In this document: positions 6,083 through 10,353 of the stretch, one piece after another
Layout: the number at the start of each line of letters is the position of its first letter
How positions within the stretch are numbered: position 1 is the stretch's first letter
Source: Candidatus Bipolaricaulota bacterium
Lineage (GTDB): Bacteria; Bipolaricaulota; Bipolaricaulia; UBA7950; UBA9294
DNA: 10,353 nt
Direction: 5' to 3'
Assembly (NCBI GenBank): GCA_015485945.1
Contig: WFSM01000084.1
Coordinates: 1 to 10,353, forward strand
Position numbers and translations under genes: made by a program
Notes under the pieces: model-generated
Database searches by the model: none
Told to the model about the DNA's origin: nothing
What the model saw: the letters and a program-made list of their open reading frames with translations, nothing else

Positions 6083-6736
6083 CTACCATCCCTCCTTCCC
6101 GGTGAGAGGGACGAAACGACACCCACCGAGATCAGCTTGAGTAAAGGTATCACCGTGTTTTCTCACTTGCAACAGGTGCTGGAATGTGCGTCCTCCCACC
6201 GGAGCGACGAAGATCCCGGAATCGGCGAGTTGGGCGAGAAGCAACGCTGGCAACCGCGGGAACCCGCCGGTGGCGATGATGCGATCGAACGGGGCTTCGT
6301 CCGGGAGCCCCACTGTGCCATCGCCGATGAAGAATCGGACATTGGCATATCCCCACGTCCGCAGCCTGTCTTGCGCTGCAAGTGACAGTGCGGTGATGCG
6401 TTCAATTGTGCGCACCTCACGCGCCAGTTCGGCGAGGATCGCTGTCTGATACCCGGACCCGGTGCCGATCTCTAATATCTTTTCCGTCCCGGTAAGCTCC
6501 AACGCAGCGGTCATCAGGGCTACAATGTACGGCTGTGAAATTGTCTGCCCGGCGCCGATCGGCAGTGGATAATCTGCATATGCCTCCCATTGCCGCTCGG
6601 GCGGAACAAACCGGTGCCGGGGAACACGTGTCATCGCGGCGAGAACACGGGAATCCGTGATGCCACGCCGGCGTAGCTGGCGCTCCACCATACGGTGCCT
6701 TTTTTCTCTGAACTCGTCCTCGCGATAGTTTCCCAT
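6083..6736 (-). CDS. pcm: Protein-L-isoaspartate O-methyltransferase
   Basis: This is a complete 217-residue, cytosolic SAM-dependent class I methyltransferase of normal length. It methylates the abnormal L-isoaspartyl residues formed by ageing of Asn and Asp, starting their repair. Signatures in order are MVERQLRRRGI (16-26), VPRHRFVP (38-45), the PCMT-specific GAGQTISQPYIVA (61-73), SAM motif I ILEIGTGSGYQTAILA (87-102), acidic E112 ending the second strand, and GDGTVGLPDEAPFDRIIATGG (138-158). In that last block the usual VTAA-type ending reads IATGG. The C-terminus LTGKEGW resembles the PLVGxEGW ending of the family. The gene has no Shine-Dalgarno; instead a TATAAT box ends eight bases before the ATG. 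It leads the pcm-ltaE operon. Confidence 0.95.
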   Translation of the reverse strand: MGNYREDEFREKRHRMVERQLRRRGITDSRVLAAMTRVPRHRFVPPERQWEAYADYPLPIGAGQTISQPYIVALMTAALELTGTEKILEIGTGSGYQTAILAELAREVRTIERITALSLAAQDRLRTWGYANVRFFIGDGTVGLPDEAPFDRIIATGGFPRLPALLLAQLADSGIFVAPVGGRTFQHLLQVRKHGDTFTQADLGGCRFVPLTGKEGW

Positions 6737-6744
6737 TAGAAAAG

Positions 6745-6750
6745 ATTATA
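6745..6750 (-). promoter_or_regulatory. -10 box of a probable leaderless pcm promoter
   Basis: A perfect TATAAT lies on the minus strand, followed by eight bases (CTTTTCTA) and the pcm ATG. Initiation at the usual distance would fall on or within two bases of the A of ATG, giving a leaderless or almost leaderless mRNA. There is no AGGAGG-like sequence before the start. No good -35 is visible at 16-18 bp upstream, so the promoter is incomplete by consensus. Confidence 0.55.
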
Positions 6751-6844
6751 GCCGGTAAGCCACCATCGGGACGCGAAGGATACCAAAGTTGGGATAAGCA
6801 AGTCGCCACCCGTAGTTTTCTTTGCGAATACTCACCCTGAGGAG

Positions 6845-6866
6845 CTGCAACTTATTTAGGTTGCAG
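6845..6866 (-). repeat. Inverted repeat, 7-bp perfect stem
   Basis: CTGCAAC (6845-6851) and GTTGCAG (6860-6866) are perfect reverse complements around an eight-base AT-rich loop. The element lies about 75 bp beyond the TrmY-like stop and about 95 bp before the pcm -10. It could be a terminator or processing hairpin without a U-tract, or an operator for a dimeric regulator. The function is unknown. Confidence 0.5.
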
Positions 6867-6911
6867 TTGGATTGTGTTATTGTCGAGCTCGGTTTTCCCC
6901 GCACTTGACGA

Positions 6912-6924
6912 TGGGGTTACCCCA
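6912..6924 (-). repeat. Short GC-rich hairpin downstream of the TrmY-like gene
   Basis: TGGGG (6912-6916) and CCCCA (6920-6924) form a 5-bp stem with a three-base loop, extendable by a G-U pair. It begins about 16 bases after the stop codon on the minus strand. The position suits 3'-end protection or factor-assisted termination, but the following sequence has no U-run. Confidence 0.4.
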
Positions 6925-6940
6925 CGGTGATTGCAGTCGG

Positions 6941-7759
6941 CTATTCGCTCACTGGGGGTTCGAAATAATCGGCAATGACTTCCCGCGCGCGTGCAAGATC
7001 GCGTGCCCGCACCATCAACCGCACTTCTGCCATTCCGTCCACGGCCATTGGGTATACCGACGGCGGTGCCTGCCGAACAAGGTTCACTGGAATTCCGAAG
7101 TCCTCGAGCAATCCTTTGATCAGAAGCGCCTTCGGATCTCCCCATACCTTGTGGCACAGCACCAAGTCTTCACGCTCGTCCCGCTGCTGTTGATCAAGAT
7201 AGTGGTGAACGATGGTGATGCACTGGCTTGTATGCAGTGCCGTTTTTCCCAGCGATAGTCGTGGGAGATCGGCCAATACCTGTTCCTCTTCGCGGGTGAA
7301 ATCAATGTGGTCGGAGAGGAAGAACGCCGGATCATCCGGAAATGAGAATGAGGAGATCGGGGTTCCGTCTTCATGAAGCACGATGGGATGTGCACCAAAT
7401 TGGTAAAGACGATCGAGAACCGCGGAAATATCATTTCTTCCCACATATACGCCTGGAGTGCTCTCCACTTGGCCGTCGTCCGTATTCCCTATTTTTTCCA
7501 ATGCATGCTTGATCAACGCCGCGGTGGATCGCTCATCCGGATTGAGATGCCGGATCCGGTCACCGACGAACTTTACCTCGACCTGATTTTGGAGGAGAAG
7601 CGTTACTTCCACATCCCGCCGCAGGTCGTGCGACAGGAAGAACGCCGCCCCGATCGCACGGCAGAGGACATCCATTCGCCCCGCTCCGCCGGGGAGATCG
7701 TTTAACGAGAAATTCGGTTGGATCGCTGCTTTATGTCCGAGAATCACAAATCGTCGCAT
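6941..7759 (-). CDS. TrmY-like SPOUT RNA methyltransferase fused to a DUF2007-like domain
   Basis: The 272-residue protein has two parts. Residues 1-192 match the TrmY/DUF358 (COG1901) family: the opening MRRFVILGHKA, FSLNDLPGGAGRMDVLCR (17-34), FFLSH (40-44), GVYVGR (103-108), FFLSDHIDFTREEE (146-159), and the C-terminal knot segment LSLGKTALHTSQCITIVHHYLDQ (168-190). Archaeal TrmY uses SAM to methylate N1 of pseudouridine-54 in tRNA. Residues from about 198 to 266 (KALLIKGLLEDFGIPVNLV, then a V-R-L-M-V strand and DLARAREVIADYF) look like DUF2007, a small GlnB-like domain of unknown ligand. The ATG has no close Shine-Dalgarno and follows a promoter -10 by nine bases. No Pus10-like pseudouridine synthase is in the window, so the bacterial substrate is unclear. 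The domain calls come from motif memory, without a profile search. Confidence 0.82.
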   Translation of the reverse strand: MRRFVILGHKAAIQPNFSLNDLPGGAGRMDVLCRAIGAAFFLSHDLRRDVEVTLLLQNQVEVKFVGDRIRHLNPDERSTAALIKHALEKIGNTDDGQVESTPGVYVGRNDISAVLDRLYQFGAHPIVLHEDGTPISSFSFPDDPAFFLSDHIDFTREEEQVLADLPRLSLGKTALHTSQCITIVHHYLDQQQRDEREDLVLCHKVWGDPKALLIKGLLEDFGIPVNLVRQAPPSVYPMAVDGMAEVRLMVRARDLARAREVIADYFEPPVSE

Positions 7760-7768
7760 GGTGACAAT

Positions 7769-7797
7769 AGTCTACTCCGTTTGTCATGCGCTGCCAA
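7769..7797 (-). promoter_or_regulatory. Promoter of the TrmY-like gene, probably leaderless
   Basis: On the minus strand, TTGGCA (7797-7792, five of six matches) and TAGACT (7774-7769, four of six) are separated by exactly 17 bp. The -10 ends nine bases before the ATG, so the transcript would carry only about two or three untranslated bases. A GGAG 15 bases before the ATG overlaps the -10 region and would not be in the mRNA. Confidence 0.6.
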
Positions 7798-7918
7798 ATG
7801 TGACCGATGTCCTTCGCGCGGGCGGACAGCATCTCCGTGCTGGGGTGACCTGTTTCTTGTTTTGCTCGGCCGCAGCGTATGGAGGGTGTAATCAGGAGCT
7901 GCTAAGGTGGATACGAAG

Positions 7919-7960
7919 ATGAAACCCAAACTATGTCAACAAGAGGGAGCGCCAACGTGA
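7919..7960 (+). CDS. Possible 13-codon leader peptide (MKPKLCQQEGAPT)
   Basis: A short ORF begins at an ATG with AAGGTGG (7904-7910) eight bases upstream. It ends in a TGA that overlaps the GTG start of the barrel gene (GTGA). This arrangement allows translational coupling or a leader-peptide control. It shows no run of a single amino acid typical of attenuators. Chance is a fair alternative for so short a frame. Confidence 0.3.
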   Translation: MKPKLCQQEGAPT

Positions 7961-9210
7961 ATGCACGTATCGTGGTGATCGCAGTGTTGCTCGGCGGGTT
8001 GCTGAGTGTGGTCGCGTGGGCCGCGGGGCCGTTTTCCGGAAGTTGGGAAATGGAGATTGGCTTGTCTCCCCAGCAGACGAAGCCGTTTTCCGCGTTCTCC
8101 TCCACTCTTAACGTTGGGTTTACCCTCAGCTTCCTCACGCTGTCCAGCAGCTCCGATTTTATCATTGACGGCTGGCTGTGGCAGGAGTTTGGATTGCGCG
8201 CGGCTATTGGATTTATATCGTTCGACGGCGTGATGCTGTTTCAACCGCGGTCAGGGGCGTTTCTGTACACCCAAGGAATCCTGACGTTCGACTTCGACCC
8301 GTTTACAGTCACGCTCTATTCCGCGATGACCGGTCCAGACAGCCAGTATGGACTAAACTACGGCCATGTGCTCGATCTGTATGGCGAGGTGGGGGGGGGA
8401 GCGTTCTCGTTTGAGAGTGAGACGTTCTTCGGGGCCGATCTGAGCGGGATTTCGTTCACTCAGACTTCTTCAACCGTGACTTCGCTCCTGCTGAAGAAGA
8501 CGTACAAGACTGATCCCACGATCAGTCCAGTTACCTGTGGTCTTTGTTTTTCCGGGGAAGTACTTACGTTCAAGGCGAAAATGTTCAGCTGCATTGACCT
8601 CACGAGCACCACTACCTTCTCTACCGGTGGGTTCGACAGCCAGGAGTTTACGCTCACGTTTCAACACCTGTTTGGGGTCCCGCTCGATCTTACCCTCGAT
8701 TACTACTTCTCGCTTCAGACGGCGAGCCATACGTTTATCCCGTCGCTGGAGACCGATTACGGCTGTCTTAAAATCTACAGCCACTTGCTGGGAAGTGGTG
8801 GGATGATAACTGGGCTTGAGATTTACGGCGTGGAGTTCTCAGCGACATTGGCTGGAACCACATTCAAGAGCGTCTCCAACTTGAATACGAACGAATACGT
8901 AATTACCACGCCGGAATACGGTACGACGATTGACCGTAAGAGCGATGCTGACGCCAATGCCTATCTCTACTATCCGCAATCGGACTGGGAGATCATCTCG
9001 ATCTCTACGCAGGTACCACCGAGTGGGTGGGGCGTGACCTTCTCGGCCGATACCCTGTTCGGGCAATCTACCGGACTCCTGTTCGATTGGGATCGGACTG
9101 ACATGGGCATAACTTTGGATGTGAACGGACTGTTCACCTTCAATACCGGAATCACCGTTGACACGACAGGGTTCACCGAATGGAGAATCGGGATAAAATT
9201 GCGCTGGTAG
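7957..9210 (+). CDS. Predicted outer-membrane beta-barrel protein
   Basis: This is a secreted protein of 417 residues of no recognised family. The GTG at 7957 is chosen because AGAGGGAG lies seven bases upstream and it gives a normal signal peptide with a basic start (NAR), a hydrophobic core IVVIAVLLGGLLSVV and an AWA-AG cleavage site. The in-frame ATG at 7933 adds eight polar residues and lacks a good site. The mature protein is a succession of Ser/Thr/Phe/Gly-rich amphipathic strands, for example ILTFDFDPFTVTLYSAM and MGITLDVNGLFTFNTGITV. It ends in EWRIGIKLRW, with the terminal aromatic residue expected of barrels assembled by the BAM machinery. Four cysteines (about 194, 197, 212 and 270 of this numbering) are unusual for such a protein. 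It is transcribed divergently from the TrmY-like gene; its own promoter is not clear (a TGTAAT at 7887-7892 lacks a well-spaced -35). Confidence 0.75.
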   Translation: MNARIVVIAVLLGGLLSVVAWAAGPFSGSWEMEIGLSPQQTKPFSAFSSTLNVGFTLSFLTLSSSSDFIIDGWLWQEFGLRAAIGFISFDGVMLFQPRSGAFLYTQGILTFDFDPFTVTLYSAMTGPDSQYGLNYGHVLDLYGEVGGGAFSFESETFFGADLSGISFTQTSSTVTSLLLKKTYKTDPTISPVTCGLCFSGEVLTFKAKMFSCIDLTSTTTFSTGGFDSQEFTLTFQHLFGVPLDLTLDYYFSLQTASHTFIPSLETDYGCLKIYSHLLGSGGMITGLEIYGVEFSATLAGTTFKSVSNLNTNEYVITTPEYGTTIDRKSDADANAYLYYPQSDWEIISISTQVPPSGWGVTFSADTLFGQSTGLLFDWDRTDMGITLDVNGLFTFNTGITVDTTGFTEWRIGIKLRW

Positions 9211-9244
9211 ACTAAATTGACGGCGTACACAACGGGTGACGCTA

Positions 9245-9259
9245 CAAAGGAATTCTTTG
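9245..9259. repeat. Small palindrome upstream of the transferase promoter
   Basis: CAAAG (9245-9249) and CTTTG (9255-9259) flank GAATT, giving a short inverted repeat three bases before the putative -35. It could be an operator half-site pair or the tail hairpin of the barrel gene. No U-tract follows it. Chance is plausible at this size. Confidence 0.3.
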
Positions 9260-9262
9260 GGC

Positions 9263-9291
9263 TTGTCCCCTCCCTGTAAGTCTTCTACACT
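9263..9291 (+). promoter_or_regulatory. Promoter of the sugar-phosphate transferase gene, probably leaderless
   Basis: TTGTCC (9263-9268) and TACACT (9286-9291), each matching four of six consensus bases, are separated by 17 bp. The -10 ends six bases before the ATG at 9298, so the first transcribed base would be about the A of ATG. An AAGG at 9293-9296 is one base from the ATG, too close to act as a Shine-Dalgarno. Confidence 0.5.
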
Positions 9292-9297
9292 TAAGGC

Positions 9298-10206
9298 ATG
9301 ACCTGGGGGTTCCGTTTGACGGCAGCGGCCGGCATCTCTTTTCTCGTAACCATTCTCGGGGCACTTTCGACGCTGCGCGTAAAGAAACTTGCATTCCTGC
9401 GTGACAGAACCGACGGTCGCCCGATCGGCGGACCGGCGCTCGGGTTGGGAATCGGATGTGGATTGGTCACCGGTATGTATGCTGCGGTAATAAATCCGTT
9501 AGTCGCCGGCGGTGCGGGGCTTATATTTCTACTCGGACTGCTTGACGATGCGGTTGACCTTTCCCCGTGGCGCAAGCTCATTGGGCAGAGCATCGCTGCC
9601 GCGCTAGCAACGGCCGGGATGGGAGGAATGGTTGCAATTTCCATTGCTGGTGCACATGCGGCGGTCGGAATCGGCGGTTTGGTCCTCACTTTCTTCTGGA
9701 TCGTGGCATTGACAAACGCAGTGAACCTCATCGATGGAGTGGACGGTCTGGCAATTGGAGTGACGCTACCGGCAGCACTGGGCCTCGTGAGCGCTGCCGC
9801 TTTTATGGGAAACAGGTCCGGGGGCATCCTTGGAATGATTATCATCGGCGGGGTGGTGGGGTTTTACCCGTGGAATTGGGCCCGTGCTCGGCTGTTGCTT
9901 GGAGATACTGGAGCTGAACTTATCGGATATCTCCTAGCGGTGGCATCTCTGCAGGTGTTCACCGCTGGTGAACGGGCGTTTCCGATCCTCCCGGCACTAT
10001 TTTTCTTCTCCTTCCCCATTGCCGACACTGTCTTTGCTGTTGTGCGTCGCATCTATCACCACCGCGCGGTGTTCCACGGCGATCGGGCGCACATTCATCA
10101 CCGGTTGGAAAGGGTAATCGGGTGTAAGAATACAGTATTGTTGTTGAGCCTATTGAGCATTCTCACAACCGGAATAGGGGTTATTCTCTGGTTGCGAGCT
10201 GCCTAA
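9298..10206 (+). CDS. Polyprenyl-phosphate N-acetylhexosamine-1-phosphate transferase, WecA/TagO (MraY) superfamily
   Basis: This 302-residue integral membrane protein has about nine or ten hydrophobic segments. The family transfers a sugar-1-phosphate (usually GlcNAc-1-P) from a UDP-sugar to undecaprenyl phosphate on the cytoplasmic face, starting O-antigen, teichoic-acid-like or other surface glycan synthesis. Catalytic marks are LLDDAVDLSPWRKLIGQ (D83, D84), NAVNLIDGVDGLA (N143, D146, D149), LLLGDTGAELIG (D203, a variant of the usual GDSGS), and HGDRAHIHHRL (260-270), whose HxHH favours WecA/TagO-type enzymes over MraY, the peptidoglycan enzyme. The first cytoplasmic loop (RTDGRPIGGPALGLG) departs from the usual KxHxxPxPRxGG. 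The gene starts at an ATG directly after a -10 box, without a Shine-Dalgarno. It stops nine bases before the oppositely oriented tRNA-Ala. The exact sugar is unknown. Confidence 0.88.
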   Translation: MTWGFRLTAAAGISFLVTILGALSTLRVKKLAFLRDRTDGRPIGGPALGLGIGCGLVTGMYAAVINPLVAGGAGLIFLLGLLDDAVDLSPWRKLIGQSIAAALATAGMGGMVAISIAGAHAAVGIGGLVLTFFWIVALTNAVNLIDGVDGLAIGVTLPAALGLVSAAAFMGNRSGGILGMIIIGGVVGFYPWNWARARLLLGDTGAELIGYLLAVASLQVFTAGERAFPILPALFFFSFPIADTVFAVVRRIYHHRAVFHGDRAHIHHRLERVIGCKNTVLLLSLLSILTTGIGVILWLRAA

Positions 10207-10215
10207 AAAGTCAAA

Positions 10216-10289
10216 TGGAGGCGAGCGGATTCGAACCGCCAACCTCTGCGATGCGAACGCAGCGCTCTCCCGATTAGAGCTACGCCCCC
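10216..10289 (-). tRNA. tRNA-Ala, anticodon CGC
   Basis: The minus strand folds into a full cloverleaf: acceptor GGGGGCG/CGCCUCC, D-stem GCUC/GAGC, anticodon stem CUGCG/CGCAG with loop UUCGCAU (anticodon CGC, reading GCG), and T-loop UUCGAAU. The G3-U70 wobble pair, the main alanine identity element, is present, and the discriminator is A73. CCA is not encoded. It is ten bases downstream of another tRNA, forming a small cluster. Confidence 0.95.
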
Positions 10290-10299
10290 CAAGAGACTA

Positions 10300-10353
10300 T
10301 AGCGGCGCAGGGACTCGAACCCCGAACCTCTCGGATATGAGCCGAGCGCTCTG
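10300..10353 (-). tRNA. tRNA with CAT anticodon (probably elongator Met), truncated by the window edge
   Basis: The 3' portion is visible: part of the D-stem (CAGAGC), anticodon stem CUCGG/CCGAG with loop CUCAUAU (anticodon CAU), a T-arm with UUCGAGU, acceptor 3' strand CGCCGCU and A73. The anticodon stem lacks the three consecutive G-C pairs (GGG/CCC) of initiator tRNA, so this is an elongator Met or a lysidine-modified Ile-2 tRNA. The 5' acceptor strand is outside the window, so the two cannot be separated with certainty. Confidence 0.85.

Larger units (their letters stand above)
6737..6940. other. Intergenic region between the TrmY-like gene and pcm
   Basis: This 204-bp gap has no supported ORF. 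It holds two perfect inverted repeats (6845-6866 and 6912-6924, listed separately) and the pcm -10 box at its left end. Neither hairpin is followed by a U-run on the minus strand, so no intrinsic terminator of standard form is present. I recognise no known riboswitch or RNA family. Confidence 0.6.

Noticed and set aside
5137..6140. Alternative open frames over ltaE and pcm on both strands
   Set aside because: They overlap confidently identified enzymes, and their translations are Arg/Pro/Ser-rich without any domain.
6845..6866. Intrinsic terminator for the TrmY-like gene
   Set aside because: The stem is only 7 bp, AT-mixed, and not followed by a run of T on the minus strand.
7933..7956. ATG at 7933 as start of the outer-membrane protein gene
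   Set aside because: It has no good ribosome site and adds a polar stretch before the signal peptide; GTG at 7957 has AGAGGGAG seven bases upstream.
10300..10353. Initiator tRNA-fMet
   Set aside because: The anticodon stem lacks the three G-C pairs typical of initiators.
1..10353. Mobile element, phage, defence island or CRISPR array
   Set aside because: No transposase, integrase, direct repeats with spacers, or recognised defence genes were found; all long frames are housekeeping or envelope genes.

Overview
The window looks like chromosomal DNA of an uncultured diderm bacterium. It is a densely packed, moderately GC-rich housekeeping and cell-envelope region with no transposase, integrase, phage gene or CRISPR array. 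Diderm organisation is inferred from two predicted outer-membrane beta-barrel proteins and two lipoproteins. The three complete tRNAs, and the 3' end of the truncated fourth, carry no encoded CCA. Three genes have a -10 box ending only 6-9 bp before the start codon and no usable Shine-Dalgarno (SD) sequence, which suggests leaderless mRNAs, while the other genes have good SD sites. A deep-branching candidate phylum (for example Bipolaricaulota/OP1-like) is possible, but I cannot prove the taxonomy from the sequence.

Left part (1-2446, all minus strand). A cold-shock protein gene runs off the left edge behind a near-consensus promoter and a foldable 5' leader of about 95 nt. Upstream of it lie a solo B3/4-domain gene (a tRNA-editing-like domain) overlapping the 3' end of rimO (ribosomal protein S12 methylthiotransferase), then tRNA-Arg(GCG) and tRNA-Ser(CGA) with a possible promoter. 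The theme is translation and translation quality.

Middle part (2447-4877, minus strand). A compact three-gene unit encodes a predicted beta-barrel protein followed by two PKD-domain lipoproteins with two and three PKD domains. I infer a cell-surface assembly.

Then (5021-7759, minus strand) come L-threonine aldolase (ltaE), whose start abuts the stop of pcm (protein-L-isoaspartate methyltransferase), and, after a 204-bp gap with two hairpins, a TrmY-like SPOUT RNA methyltransferase fused to a DUF2007-like C-terminal domain. The last is the most unusual protein here, because TrmY (tRNA m1-pseudouridine-54 synthesis) is mainly archaeal.

Right part (7919-10353). A second predicted outer-membrane beta-barrel protein, possibly preceded by a 13-codon leader ORF, and a WecA/TagO-type polyprenyl-phosphate sugar-1-phosphate transferase run on the plus strand. 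They converge on tRNA-Ala(CGC) and a truncated CAT-anticodon tRNA on the minus strand. No stretch longer than about 205 bp lacks a gene.
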